Positions 8,156-16,597 of a DNA stretch of 21,129 nucleotides are shown here, one piece after another. This DNA comes from Deltaproteobacteria bacterium (GTDB lineage Bacteria > Desulfobacterota > DSM-4660 > Desulfatiglandales > HGW-15), in contig JAFDHB010000077.1 of assembly GCA_019308985.1 (NCBI GenBank), positions 1-21,129 of the forward strand, read 5' to 3'. The stretch's first letter is position 1. Each line of letters starts with the position of its first letter. The position numbers were made by a program, and so were the translations under genes. The notes below the pieces were generated by a model. That model was not told where the DNA came from. It was given only the letters and a program-made list of their open reading frames with translations, and made no database searches.

Positions 8156-8660
8156 ATTCGACATACCTTTCATAAATACCCACTTTGCCCAGGAAGGGGC
8201 TCAACTCGAGGGTGAATATTCTCCCATCTTCAGCGGCCAGATGGATCACTGAGGGCTGGATGTATCCCTTTCTGCTTATTGTGATCCAAACCTCTCCTGA
8301 CATGATCTTGCCGGAGCCCCTCAGCCAGACGTCCAGGACCGTGACGCCTTTTGGGAAAGGGCGAGCTTCCTTTTGCTCCCTTGCCCTCTCCTCTGGAGAC
8401 ATGGAAGAAGACTCCACCCAGTAAAGGTTTTGGTCCAGATCGAGGTGGAGCGCAAAATCAACGGCCCTGGCCACTGCCTCGGTCCTGAGATTCCTTATCA
8501 GGCCGACAAGCCTCCGCGTCGTGCCCTTGAGTTCATCAGACAAAAGGGAATCCCGGATACGAGGCATGGCCAGAGAAAGCATGAGGGCTACCAAGAGAAT
8601 AACAACCACAAGCTCAATGTAGGTATAGCCTCTTGCCCGACCATTGAGTCCACAGACCAT
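8142..8660 (-). CDS. gspH: Type II secretion minor pseudopilin GspH
   Basis: This 172-aa pseudopilin has the motif RGYTYIELVVVILLVALMLS, where the mature protein would begin with Y rather than F and Glu is present at +5. A GspH-type region follows, with LKGTTRRLVGLIRNLRTEAV and a beta-rich C-terminal domain containing WVESSS. Position H in the usual G-H-I-J-K order supports the call. The ATG lies 4 bases after the gspG stop, and the end overlaps the start of gspI. Confidence 0.87.
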   Translation of the reverse strand: MVCGLNGRARGYTYIELVVVILLVALMLSLAMPRIRDSLLSDELKGTTRRLVGLIRNLRTEAVARAVDFALHLDLDQNLYWVESSSMSPEERAREQKEARPFPKGVTVLDVWLRGSGKIMSGEVWITISRKGYIQPSVIHLAAEDGRIFTLELSPFLGKVGIYERYVEYEEV

Positions 8661-8664
8661 AGAT

Positions 8665-9108
8665 CTATTCCAGCTCCCAATTATTTATGTCCCCGTTCTT
8701 TCCTTCGCCCCCTGGCTCGCCGTCAGCCCCGTAGGACATCAAGTCAAAATCGCCGTGAAGACCCGGTGAGAGATAGATATAGTCATTCCCCCACGGGTCC
8801 TTGGGGATCTTTCCTTTTTCGAGGTAACCGCCTTCGCGCCATTTTCTAGGTATTGTGCCAATGGTGGGAGGTTCAACAAGGGCCTGGAGGCCTTGCTCTG
8901 TGGAGGGATACATACCATTGTCCAGCCTGTACAATTTGAGCGCTGTCTCCAGGGTGCTGATGTCCATCTTGGCCTTCAATATCCTGGCCTCTTCCGGTTT
9001 GCCCATGATCCGGGGGGCAATCTGCCACGCCAGGATGCTCAAGATGACAATGACGATCATAATCTCGATCAGGGTAAATCCTTCATTGTTCTTTCTCTCT
9101 CTCCACAT
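8665..9108 (-). CDS. gspG: Major pseudopilin GspG
   Basis: From ATG 9108 the product has 147 residues. I prefer this ATG to the GTG three codons earlier because AAGGGTGG is then at ribosome-site distance. The N-terminus [20 protein letters not shown] is a classic type IV prepilin peptide (cleavage G10/F11, Glu15). The body shows GspG signatures: [42 protein letters not shown], and a C-terminal loop with [16 protein letters not shown] whose acidic residues form the calcium site in this family. It is the main subunit of the pseudopilus that pushes substrates through the secretin. The GspO peptidase needed to process it is not in this window. Confidence 0.97.
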   Translation of the reverse strand: MWRERKNNEGFTLIEIMIVIVILSILAWQIAPRIMGKPEEARILKAKMDISTLETALKLYRLDNGMYPSTEQGLQALVEPPTIGTIPRKWREGGYLEKGKIPKDPWGNDYIYLSPGLHGDFDLMSYGADGEPGGEGKNGDINNWELE

Positions 9109-9184
9109 ATTGTCCACCCTTCTCTTATGACCATCATCGAGGTAAGACTCGACCAGGCCTTGGTTAGCTGTTATAGGTTGTCCG

Positions 9185-10411
9185 TCAACGGACCAGTTGA
9201 TTCATCTCGAATATGGGCAGCAGGATCGAGACCACGATGAACCCTATGACTACGCCCATGACGAGAATCATTGCCGGCTCGAGCATGGATGTCAATGCCA
9301 TGACCCTGGTCTCGACCTCTTTTTCATATATTTCCCCTATTCTATCAAGCATCCCTTCCAACTTGCCGCTCTTTTCGCCTATAGCAATCATTTGCTTTGC
9401 CACAGGCGGGAAGAATCGGCTCCGAGAGAGGGGAGCTGCCAGGCCCTTGCCGCCCTGAATCTCCTCTATGGCCCCGTCTATTACATGTGCAATCAAGACA
9501 TTGTTGACGATATTTCGGACGATCTGGAGGGACTGGATCAGTGGGACGCCGCTCCGGAGAAGGCTCCCGAGGGTCCGCCCGAACCTGGCTATTGCCATCT
9601 TTCCGTGAATCGGCCCTAGAAGAGGGACCCGTATCTTCAATTCATCCCAGACATACCGACCCCTTTTGCTCTTCTTGAATCTTCTCAGAAGAAGGATCAT
9701 GCCCCCTATGGCTGCCAGGACCAGCCACCAGGAAGACCTGAGGAAATTGCTGATTCCGATGAGGATGATAGTGGGAAGAGGCAAAGTCTGATGCATCTCA
9801 TTGAATATCTTCGTAATATTGGGCACTATGAAGGTCACAAGGAAAAAGAGGATTACCGTGCCGACAAAGAACATGAAAGCGGGATAGGCCAGAGCAGCCT
9901 TGAAACGATTTCTCAGTGCCTGTTGGTGCTCGCTGTATTCGGCCAGACGCTCCAGGACCAGCTCCAGAGAGCCGGACGCCTCACCCGCCCGAACCATGTT
10001 TATGTATACATTTGAGAATACCTTTGGGTATCTGGACAGGGAATGGGCCAAACTATTGCCCTCGTTTACCGACTCCTTGACCTGGGCCATGATTTTTTTC
10101 AGGGTGGGATTGCTGAGCTGCTCGATGAGCGCCTCCAAAGACGATACAAGGTTGACTCCTGCCCCAAGAAGAATGGAAAGCTGTCTTGTTGCAACGGCAA
10201 GTTCCCCCTGTTTCACTCGATTGAACAGGGGTGAAATAGAAACTGCCCTGGAAGACTGATCAGCAGGCATGGCAGTAGCTTCCCTTACCTCCACTGGGAA
10301 GACACCTGCGGACCTCAACTTCTGACGCGCGGCAAGGGCGCTGTCCGCATCAATGATGCCTTTGCGATTTTTGCCGCCCCTGTCCAGGGCCCTATATTCA
10401 TAGACTGGCAT
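9185..10411 (-). CDS. gspF: Type II secretion inner-membrane protein GspF
   Basis: The 408-aa product starts [20 protein letters not shown], which fixes the start even though no strong ribosome site precedes it. It has two T2SSF repeats, each ending in membrane helices. The first is around residues 75-190 ([20 protein letters not shown]) and the second around 275-400 ([20 protein letters not shown] and [19 protein letters not shown]). GspF is the polytopic platform protein that couples the GspE ATPase to pseudopilus growth. It is the first gene after the promoter at 10510-10538, followed by a 76-base gap before gspG. Starting the operon with gspF, without gspD and gspE before it, is unusual relative to the enterobacterial layout. 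Confidence 0.96.
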   Translation of the reverse strand: MPVYEYRALDRGGKNRKGIIDADSALAARQKLRSAGVFPVEVREATAMPADQSSRAVSISPLFNRVKQGELAVATRQLSILLGAGVNLVSSLEALIEQLSNPTLKKIMAQVKESVNEGNSLAHSLSRYPKVFSNVYINMVRAGEASGSLELVLERLAEYSEHQQALRNRFKAALAYPAFMFFVGTVILFFLVTFIVPNITKIFNEMHQTLPLPTIILIGISNFLRSSWWLVLAAIGGMILLLRRFKKSKRGRYVWDELKIRVPLLGPIHGKMAIARFGRTLGSLLRSGVPLIQSLQIVRNIVNNVLIAHVIDGAIEEIQGGKGLAAPLSRSRFFPPVAKQMIAIGEKSGKLEGMLDRIGEIYEKEVETRVMALTSMLEPAMILVMGVVIGFIVVSILLPIFEMNQLVR

Positions 10412-10440
10412 GACAAGAATGGGCCGACTTTGGTTTCTTG

Positions 10441-10457
10441 TCTCCGCTGGGCGGAGA
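10441..10457 (-). promoter_or_regulatory. Small hairpin in the gsp leader RNA
   Basis: Perfect 7-base arms TCTCCGC and GCGGAGA enclose a 3-base loop between the promoter and the gspF start. No T-run follows on either side, so it is not a simple terminator. A role in leader stability or translation is possible but not shown. Confidence 0.4.
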
Positions 10458-10509
10458 GAAAGATATCCGCTCCCATAACTGATTTTTAATATTACTATTT
10501 TTTTCAGAT

Positions 10510-10538
10510 TTTAGGTGGTCTGGCAGATATTGTCAACA
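10510..10538 (-). promoter_or_regulatory. Sigma70-type promoter of the gsp operon
   Basis: On the minus strand TTGACA (10538-10533) is followed after 17 bases by TAAAAT (10515-10510). This is a full -35 match and five of six -10 bases with ideal spacing. Transcription would start near 10503, leaving a leader of about 90 bases before the gspF ATG at 10411. No other good promoter was seen between the gspF start and the left edge. Confidence 0.7.
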
Positions 10539-10653
10539 ATCAGAAAAGCCCCTGGGCGAGGCCACGGATTTTGGCGTTTACTATTGCGAGTGGCCGTATG
10601 CTTCGTGCCCCTTTTTTGCATTGCTTATTCAGCCCATACCAGGTAGAAATGAG

Positions 10654-11631
10654 TTGTATTCTGTTCAGCAAACCCGTGGCGTGCCTCCAAAAAGGAAAAG
10701 GGCCTTGAAAAGACCTCGATCCATCCTTTGTTTCCTGGTGATGTTTGTCCTTTTGTCAGTGCCGGCCCGCGCCCTGTCAGGCGAGGTGATCCTTGACAGC
10801 GACGATCTCTTCCGCTTTGCTCTCGAGACCCTGGAGAAGGGCGAATATATGCGGGCCATAACCGAGTTCGAGCGGTTCATCCATTTCTTTCCCCGTGACG
10901 AAAGGGTCCCAAAGGCCCGTTATCTTGTCGGCTTCTGTTACGTGGGCGAAAAAAAATACTCCCTCGCGCGAAAGACCCTGGGCCATGTCTACGAGAAATA
11001 CCCGGGACATGACCTGGGCGGAAGGGCCCTCCTCCTCATTGGCGAAACCTACTACCTTCAGGGTGTCCTCGGAGAAGCGGAACGCTGCCTTCAAGGGGTC
11101 ATTGAGGCGTATCCCTCGCCCGAGCTCAGAAGCGCTGCCTATTACCGGCTGGGATGGGTGCGTTTGAAGTCCAACCAGTGGACCGAAGCATCCAATGCCT
11201 TCAGGATGGTAAGGGAAGAGAGCCCCCTCTACCCCAGTGCCAGGGACCTCGCAAAGGTGGCCCCAAGCGGGGAGGCATTACCCCGCAAGAGCCCTGCCCA
11301 GGCAGGTGTCTTGGCAGCCATCCTACCGGGCCTCGGGCATGGTTACTCTAATCGCTACAAGGACGGCTTCGTGGCCTTGCTTCTGAACGGGGCCTTTATC
11401 TGGGCCTCAATTGAAGCCTTTGATGAGGACCTGAATGTGTTGGCCGGGATCCTGCTGGCCCTTGAACTGGGGTGGTACTCGGGAAACATCTACAGTGCCG
11501 TCAACAGCGCGCATAAATATAACCGCAAGGTGCGGGAGGACTTCCGCCGAAATCTCACCGATCGGTTTCATTTCAACCTGTTCAGGACATCGAGGGGGAA
11601 CGTGGGCCTGGCCATTGCCTATCAGTTCTAG
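10654..11631 (+). CDS. Exported TPR protein with hydrophobic C-terminal domain
   Basis: The frame is open from 10621. The start is uncertain: TTG at 10654 has AGGT upstream, and GTG at 10681 is an alternative with no good ribosome site. Both precede a signal sequence (RPRSILCFLVMFVLLSVPARA), so the protein is exported. The first half carries three to four TPR-like helical repeats, for example FALETLEKGEYMRAITEFER, YLVGFCYVGEKKYSLARKTL and YYRLGWVRLKSNQWTEASNA. The second half contains AGVLAAILPGLGHGYSNRYK and hydrophobic stretches with ELGWYSGNIYSAVNSAHKYN, resembling DUF5683-type membrane domains. It ends in a beta-like VGLAIAYQF, as outer-membrane proteins often do. It is divergent from gspF and 90 bases ahead of the peptidase gene. 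A role in cell-envelope transport is possible; no precise function is known to me. Confidence 0.85.
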   Translation: MYSVQQTRGVPPKRKRALKRPRSILCFLVMFVLLSVPARALSGEVILDSDDLFRFALETLEKGEYMRAITEFERFIHFFPRDERVPKARYLVGFCYVGEKKYSLARKTLGHVYEKYPGHDLGGRALLLIGETYYLQGVLGEAERCLQGVIEAYPSPELRSAAYYRLGWVRLKSNQWTEASNAFRMVREESPLYPSARDLAKVAPSGEALPRKSPAQAGVLAAILPGLGHGYSNRYKDGFVALLLNGAFIWASIEAFDEDLNVLAGILLALELGWYSGNIYSAVNSAHKYNRKVREDFRRNLTDRFHFNLFRTSRGNVGLAIAYQF

Positions 11632-11721
11632 GACAACTCCCTCGGAGGGGCACTTTGGTTTGGGCGGGCGGAAATTGCAATTGGTTGGTCTCTCTGCTAG
11701 ACTGCCTAAGAGGACACTGAA

Positions 11722-12837
11722 ATGAAAAAGCCTTCTCACCAGCGCCAGAGGCTCAAGACCCTCAGGGAAAAACTGGCCGATCTTCCCTGCGATACCCTGT
11801 GGATAACCCAGCCGGAAAACAGGCGATACCTCTCCGGATTTCGGGCCCAGGACAGCCAGCCCAACGAGTCCTCCGGCTCCCTCCTCATCAATAGGACCAG
11901 GCACGTGCTGGTCACCGACTCCAGGTACACCCTCGAGGCCGAAAGGGAAGCCGCCGATTTTCGGGTCATCACCGTAAAGGGGGGGCTCCTTGAAGGCCTC
12001 CCGCGAATCATCCAGGACCTGGGAACGGAAAGGCTGGGCTTTGAGCCGGAACACGTCACCTGGGGACTCCACCGCAACCTCTCCAAGAAACTCAGGGGGC
12101 TCTCCGGGAGGGTCCGGCTCACCCCGATCAATGGTCTTGTGGAGGAGATGAGGGAGATAAAAGACCCTTCTGAGATCACCTCCATGAAAAAGGCAGCAAC
12201 CCTCATGAGCGCTATCCTGGACGAGATCATCAAGGACATGGCACCCGGCCACAGGGAAAGGGAGATCGCCTGGCGAATAGAACGCCTGGTCCGGGAGGCA
12301 GGTGCCGAGGGACTGGCCTTTCCCTCCATCGTGGCATCAGGCCCCAACGGCGCCCTGCCACACGCGGTCCCAACGAGCCGAAGAGTGCGCGCTGGGGAGC
12401 CCATTGTCCTCGACGTCGGCCTGAAGATCAACGGATACTGCTGCGACATGACCCGTACCGTCTTCCTGGGACGCCCCCGGAAGAAGTTCCGGGAGATCTA
12501 TCGGGTCGTTCGCCGGGCCCAGCTGGCAGCCCTCAGAGAGGTCCGGCCCGGGGTGGAGAGCACCCTGCCGGACTCGGTGGCCAGGGGTACGATCAGGGAG
12601 GCCGGTTACGGGGACTATTTCGGACACTCCCTGGGTCATGGTGTAGGTCTTGCGACCCACGAAGGCCCCCGGCTGGCGCCGGAAAAACCGGTCAAGCTCC
12701 GAGAGGGCATGGTGGTGACCGTTGAGCCGGGTATCTACGTGCCCGGCCTGGGCGGGGTCAGGTTGGAAGAGATGGTGGTGGTAGGAAAAAGGGGACCCCG
12801 GATCCTCACGGTAAACGACCACTTCTATGATTTTTGA
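11722..12837 (+). CDS. M24B metallopeptidase, Xaa-Pro aminopeptidase/dipeptidase type
   Basis: This is a 371-aa cytoplasmic protein with an N-terminal creatinase_N domain (about residues 10-140) and a C-terminal pita-bread peptidase domain (about 150-368). The five metal ligands are all visible: Asp231 (IVLDVG), Asp242 (CDMTRTVF), His306 (GHSLGHGVGL), Glu335 (VTVEPGIYVPG) and Glu349 (VRLEEMVVV). It should remove the N-terminal residue ahead of proline, or split Xaa-Pro dipeptides; the choice cannot be made from sequence alone. AGAGGA lies 7 bases before the ATG. The stop lies 10 bases before the preferred xerD start, so the two are probably co-transcribed. Confidence 0.93.
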   Translation: MKKPSHQRQRLKTLREKLADLPCDTLWITQPENRRYLSGFRAQDSQPNESSGSLLINRTRHVLVTDSRYTLEAEREAADFRVITVKGGLLEGLPRIIQDLGTERLGFEPEHVTWGLHRNLSKKLRGLSGRVRLTPINGLVEEMREIKDPSEITSMKKAATLMSAILDEIIKDMAPGHREREIAWRIERLVREAGAEGLAFPSIVASGPNGALPHAVPTSRRVRAGEPIVLDVGLKINGYCCDMTRTVFLGRPRKKFREIYRVVRRAQLAALREVRPGVESTLPDSVARGTIREAGYGDYFGHSLGHGVGLATHEGPRLAPEKPVKLREGMVVTVEPGIYVPGLGGVRLEEMVVVGKRGPRILTVNDHFYDF

Positions 12838-12847
12838 CAGGAGACCC

Positions 12848-13747
12848 ATGGGGCCTGACGGCAATCAGACGGACCTCCTGGTGGATCGATTCATCCGGTA
12901 CCTTAGGGTGGAACGGGGCCTGTCTGAAAACACGGTGATCTCCTACAATCGGGATCTGGTAAAGTTCTCCCAATACCTGGAGGAACGGGGCCTCTCGCCC
13001 CTCGAGGTGAGCCAGGACGACGTGACGGATTACATCTCAGGGATCAGTGCCTCCCTCTCCGCCAGGACCGTTGCCAGAAACCTCTCTTCTATCAAGATGT
13101 TCTTCCGTTTCCTCGTCTATGACAGACAGATGAAGGCCAATCCGGCCAGGCTCCTCGGAACCCCCAGGATCCCCCGCAACCTGCCCGAAGTCCTCTCCCG
13201 GGACGAAGTGGACCTTCTCCTGTCCCAGCCTGATTGCTCCAGGCCCATCGGCCAGAGGGACAAGGCCATGCTGGAACTCCTCTATGCCACAGGGCTCAGG
13301 GTCTCCGAACTGGTTGACATGAAATTCAACAACATGAACCTGGACGCAGGCTTTGTCAGGACCGTTGGCAAAGGGGCAAAGGAGAGACTCGTCCCTATCG
13401 GGCAAAAGGCCATCGAGGCCCTGAGATCCTACCTGGAAGAGGGCCGGAAGACCCTGTCAAAGGGGTCTTCCCCATACCTCTTCCTGTCCCTGAGAGGCAC
13501 GCCCATGACCAGGCAGGGGTTCTGGAAGATCATCCGGCAGTACGGCGCCAAAGGGGGATTGAAAAAGAACATCACCCCCCATGGATTGAGGCATTCCTTT
13601 GCCACCCATCTCCTGGAGGGCGGGGCAGACTTGAGGTCCGTGCAGGTCATGCTGGGCCACGCTGACATCTCCACGACACAGATATACACCCATGTGACAA
13701 GGGAGAGACTGAGGGAGGTCCATGAAAGACATCACCCAAGACCTTAG
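12848..13747 (+). CDS. xerD: Tyrosine recombinase, XerD type
   Basis: From ATG 12848 the product has 299 residues. This start has CAGGAG 5 bases upstream and matches the usual XerD length; an earlier ATG at 12827 overlaps the peptidase gene and lacks a ribosome site. The N-terminal SAM-like domain holds RYLRVERGLSENTVISYNRD. All catalytic residues are present: Arg151 (ATGLRVSEL), Lys175 (VGKGAKERL), His245 and Arg248 (HGLRHSFATHLL), His271 (LGHADISTTQ) and Tyr280 (IYTHV). Xer recombinases resolve chromosome dimers at dif near the division septum. The housekeeping context and intact active site argue for the chromosomal Xer enzyme rather than an element integrase. XerC and XerD are hard to separate by eye; the spacing of the residues fits XerD best. 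Confidence 0.9.
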   Translation: MGPDGNQTDLLVDRFIRYLRVERGLSENTVISYNRDLVKFSQYLEERGLSPLEVSQDDVTDYISGISASLSARTVARNLSSIKMFFRFLVYDRQMKANPARLLGTPRIPRNLPEVLSRDEVDLLLSQPDCSRPIGQRDKAMLELLYATGLRVSELVDMKFNNMNLDAGFVRTVGKGAKERLVPIGQKAIEALRSYLEEGRKTLSKGSSPYLFLSLRGTPMTRQGFWKIIRQYGAKGGLKKNITPHGLRHSFATHLLEGGADLRSVQVMLGHADISTTQIYTHVTRERLREVHERHHPRP

Positions 13748-13762
13748 ATAATCTGAGAAGCC

Positions 13763-14368
13763 ATGGCACATATCGTCAATCTTAAAAAGAGGCGCCCTGC
13801 CACCCCGGAGAACCTGATCACCTCAAGGCCGTGGGAGTTTCGCAGGTCGGATTGGGGCAGTGTGCACTTCGTTCAAATGTTGAGGTCCCAATCCGCAAGA
13901 CTGGAAGAGCACCGCCGCGCCCGCTTTGAAGAGAGGAAAGACGAGGCCGTCGGGCAGGTGCCGCCATGCTTTACCCTGAAGGGTGGTGTGGGATACACGG
14001 TCCACAGCATATTCCTCCACAGGGACCACGAGCCCATGATGCGAGATATCTACTACCTGGCGGGCCTGGTAGATTGCATGATCAACCAGGTGAGCCCCAT
14101 TTTGAGGACCTCCGGCATCCGGGACCTCTACAACAAGATCACGACCCTCCAGACCCTGCTTTCCGTGAAGTGGCAGGGCCCCCTGGATCAGGTCCTCTGC
14201 CCTATTGACAATCACCTTTTCAGTCCCGTTGAGTATCGCCGGACCATAGGCGATGCAGGGACCGTAACCCGGCTTTGCGAAAGCATCAGGGAGGCCACGG
14301 ACACGATGTTTGACATCCTCTCCCATGAATATGTCTTTTATACCCCGGGTATGATCCATGACCAATAG
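13763..14368 (+). CDS. Conserved-looking protein of unknown function
   Basis: This is a 201-aa soluble protein that I do not recognise. It begins MAHIVNLKKRRPATPENLIT, is rich in Arg, His and Glu, and has no signal peptide or membrane helix. Two cysteines, in VDCMINQVSP and DQVLCPIDNH, and a later one in TRLCESIREA are the only obvious candidate functional residues. A central segment with VHSIFLHRDHEPMMRDIYYL has the look of a helical bundle. It starts 15 bases after xerD, and its last 11 bases overlap the start of the histidine kinase gene, so the two are probably translationally coupled. A shared signalling role with the kinase is a reasonable inference, not more. Confidence 0.8.
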   Translation: MAHIVNLKKRRPATPENLITSRPWEFRRSDWGSVHFVQMLRSQSARLEEHRRARFEERKDEAVGQVPPCFTLKGGVGYTVHSIFLHRDHEPMMRDIYYLAGLVDCMINQVSPILRTSGIRDLYNKITTLQTLLSVKWQGPLDQVLCPIDNHLFSPVEYRRTIGDAGTVTRLCESIREATDTMFDILSHEYVFYTPGMIHDQ

Positions 14369-15887
14369 CACGGAAGAGACCGAGAGGACTGCGCGAGATC
14401 GGGACCGCCTGAAGGCGCTCCTTCGGGAGAAAGAGGAGGAGTTGAAGTCCCTGAGGTCAAGGGGCCTTTTCCTGGAGGCCCTCTATGAGAATAGCGGCGA
14501 AGAGATCCTGGTGATCGATCCCGACTTTACCATAAGGGAGGCAAACCAGACCTTCCTGTCGACCTACCGTCTGCGCAGGGAGGATGCTGTGGGACGGAAA
14601 TGTTACGAGGTAAAGGAGCATTCTGCCAACCCCTGCATCGTCAATGACAGGTTTTGCCCCCTGGTCGTCGCCAGGAAGATGGGCAAGAGGGTTGAAATCA
14701 CCCGGTCCCGAAAGGTCCCCGGCAGCGAAAAACGCGAACTCATCCAGATCATGGTCCCCATAACGACCGGAGAGGAGGACATTGAGTATTTCCTCGAGAT
14801 CTCAAGGGACGTAACCGACTACAAGAGGCTGTCAAAACAACTGAGGGCCTCTGAAAAGCGGTTCCGCGCCATCCTGGATACTGCCACGGATGCCATCATC
14901 GTCATCGACGATCAACACAAAATCATTCTCTTCAACAACGGAGCGGAGAAGATCTTTGAGTACACGAGGGAAGAGGTCCTGGGCAAGGAACTGGATCTCC
15001 TCATTCCCCCCCAGGAGGGAAAACAATATCAATATGTCCGGAGCTTTCTTGAAAAGAACGGCTCGCAACCCATAGGGCATACCCTCTTCTTGAAGGGCGT
15101 CCGGAAAGGTGGCGACAGATTTCCGGCAGAAGTGAGCTTGTCGTTTCTGGAGATGGCCGGCGCCACCACCTACACCTTCATCATAAGGGATGTCACGATA
15201 CAACGGCGCCTGGAAAAGAAATTGCTCCAGGCGGAGCGCCTGGCAGCGGTGGGAGATTCCGCGGCCCATGTTGTCCACGAACTCAAGAACCCCCTCATGG
15301 TTATCGGCGGGTTTTCAAGCCACATCAAGAATGCCCTGAGCGACGAAAAAGACCTCCAGAAGATGGACATGATCCTGGATGAAGTCAGGCGACTGGAAAG
15401 GCTGGTGGCTGACCTGGGAGAGTTCACCAGGGAATATCGCCTCGAGAAGAGAAAGACCAATATCAACGACCTCCTGAGGGACGTCATTAAGATCATGGCC
15501 GGGTTACATCCCGAGGGAAAGTACAGCTTCAAGGAATATCTCTCACCTCATGTCAGGGAGATCAACTGTGACCCGGATAGGCTGAAGCAGGTCTTCATGA
15601 ATATCATCAGCAACGGGTTTGAGGCCATGGCAGAGGGAGGCATCATCACCCTTTCCACGGAAAATATCCCTTCCGGCATCGAGATCAGGATCAGCGACAG
15701 GGGGAAGGGCATACCCACCGAGGGACTCAAACGCATCTTCGAACCCTTTTACACCACGAGGAAGAAGGGATCCGGCCTCGGCCTGCCCATATCTTACAAG
15801 ATCGTGGAGGCCCACCAGGGCGAAATAAATGCCGTGAGCGTTCCCGGCAAGGGGACCACGTTCATCATTCAGCTACCCGGTCCCTGA
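14358..15887 (+). CDS. Two-PAS sensor histidine kinase
   Basis: This 509-aa protein has no membrane helices, so it is a cytoplasmic sensor. A short coiled coil (about 12-35) leads to PAS domain 1 (about 36-155), with a three-cysteine pattern at Cys82, Cys93 and Cys100 (KCYEVKEHSANPC, DRFCPL). PAS domain 2 covers about 163-285. The HisKA region has phospho-acceptor His307 (HVVHELKNPLMVIGGF), and HATPase_c has the N box around Asn415 and Asn419, the G1 box DRGKGI (447-452) and the G2 box GSGLGL (471-476). All catalytic motifs look intact. The cysteine pattern in the first PAS is common in NtrB-like kinases of deltaproteobacteria, and a redox or metal input is possible. No response regulator lies in the window, so the kinase is an orphan here. 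Confidence 0.93.
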   Translation: MTNSTEETERTARDRDRLKALLREKEEELKSLRSRGLFLEALYENSGEEILVIDPDFTIREANQTFLSTYRLRREDAVGRKCYEVKEHSANPCIVNDRFCPLVVARKMGKRVEITRSRKVPGSEKRELIQIMVPITTGEEDIEYFLEISRDVTDYKRLSKQLRASEKRFRAILDTATDAIIVIDDQHKIILFNNGAEKIFEYTREEVLGKELDLLIPPQEGKQYQYVRSFLEKNGSQPIGHTLFLKGVRKGGDRFPAEVSLSFLEMAGATTYTFIIRDVTIQRRLEKKLLQAERLAAVGDSAAHVVHELKNPLMVIGGFSSHIKNALSDEKDLQKMDMILDEVRRLERLVADLGEFTREYRLEKRKTNINDLLRDVIKIMAGLHPEGKYSFKEYLSPHVREINCDPDRLKQVFMNIISNGFEAMAEGGIITLSTENIPSGIEIRISDRGKGIPTEGLKRIFEPFYTTRKKGSGLGLPISYKIVEAHQGEINAVSVPGKGTTFIIQLPGP

Positions 15888-16069
15888 CCCGGGGGCGGTC
15901 TATTCCGCAATACGGGTCTCCCCACTCGTTTAGTGCTCGCCCAAATCCTCACGTAAGCCCATGGCAAAGCCGGGTCTTCGAGCCTCTCCTGCCGGAGACA
16001 CTTCTCTTTTAATAGCAAAATGAAAGGCTTACCCTAATCCCAAGAGAATTGGACCCTATTAATTTTTCA

Positions 16070-16098
16070 TTGACTAAAGGCGGAGAGGCTATTATATT
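16070..16098 (+). promoter_or_regulatory. Promoter of the initiator tRNA
   Basis: TTGACT at 16070-16075, 17 bases, then TATATT at 16093-16098; each hexamer matches five of six consensus bases. The predicted start, near 16105, is just ahead of the mature tRNA 5' end at 16110. Confidence 0.7.
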
Positions 16099-16109
16099 GA
16101 AATAATTGC

Positions 16110-16186
<77 letters not shown>

Positions 16187-16194
16187 ATGATTTC

Positions 16195-16229
16195 AAGGAC
16201 TTACATCATTTCGGTGTAGGTCCTTTTTT
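16195..16229 (+). terminator. Rho-independent terminator after the tRNA
   Basis: An 11-base stem (AAGGACTTACA with TGTAGGTCCTT, one G-T wobble) and a 9-base loop are followed by a run of six T. The stem begins 9 bases after the tRNA CCA. Confidence 0.85.
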
Positions 16230-16267
16230 GTCACTGGGCTACTTTTGGGCTCTCTTTTTGAATAAAG

Positions 16268-16296
16268 TTGACATTCTTTTTGGAGGGAGCAATACT
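16268..16296 (+). promoter_or_regulatory. Promoter of the toxin-antitoxin pair
   Basis: A perfect -35 hexamer TTGACA (16268-16273) is followed after 17 bases by AATACT (16291-16296), which matches four of six -10 bases. Transcription would start about 20 bases ahead of the toxin start at 16322. Toxin-antitoxin operons of this kind are generally repressed by their own antitoxin, so an operator is expected around here. Confidence 0.55.
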
Positions 16297-16321
16297 ATGT
16301 AAGACTTTATTTGGGGGAATC

Positions 16322-16594
16322 TTGCGTATAGATGATTTTGAGTGGGATGAAGGCAACACTCTTCATATACAGCTTGGACACGGTATATCTCCAGAAGAGG
16401 TTGAAGAGGTGTTCGCTTATAGACCCTTTTTCCGAAAGACCAAAAAAGGGCATTATGTCGTGTTCGGTCCGACACTGGATGGCAGATTTATCACGGTCGT
16501 TTTTGAACTGAAGCAAAAAGGGATTGTCCGGCCCATTACAGGATGGGATATGAGCCGGGCAGAGATTCGGTATTATAAAAAACACAGGGGCTAA
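16322..16594 (+). CDS. brnT: BrnT family toxin
   Basis: From TTG 16322 the product has 90 residues, the usual BrnT size. The frame could be read from a TTG at 16268, but that triplet is the -35 box of the promoter; GGGGG sits just before 16322. The sequence follows the BrnT pattern: FEWDEGNTLHIQLGHGISPE, EEVFAYRPFFR, GHYVVFGPTLDGRFITVVFE and ITGWDMSRAEIRYYKK. BrnT proteins are RelE-fold ribonucleases that stop translation, held in check by a partner encoded just downstream. That partner is present 3 bases later. The gene sits directly after the tRNA terminator, in the part of the window with signs of mobile DNA. Confidence 0.85.
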   Translation: MRIDDFEWDEGNTLHIQLGHGISPEEVEEVFAYRPFFRKTKKGHYVVFGPTLDGRFITVVFELKQKGIVRPITGWDMSRAEIRYYKKHRG

Positions 16595-16597
16595 GCA

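Noticed and set aside
11637..11660. CCCTC/GAGGG hairpin after the TPR gene as a terminator.
   Set aside because: The loop would be too tight and no T-run follows.
11407..12252. Long open frame on the minus strand across the TPR and peptidase genes (281 codons).
   Set aside because: It is antisense to the peptidase, whose full set of metal ligands is intact. The frame has no family pattern or ribosome site and arises from GC-rich codon use.
12827..12847. Earlier ATG for xerD, overlapping the peptidase gene.
   Set aside because: It has no ribosome site, whereas the ATG at 12848 has CAGGAG in place and gives the usual XerD length.
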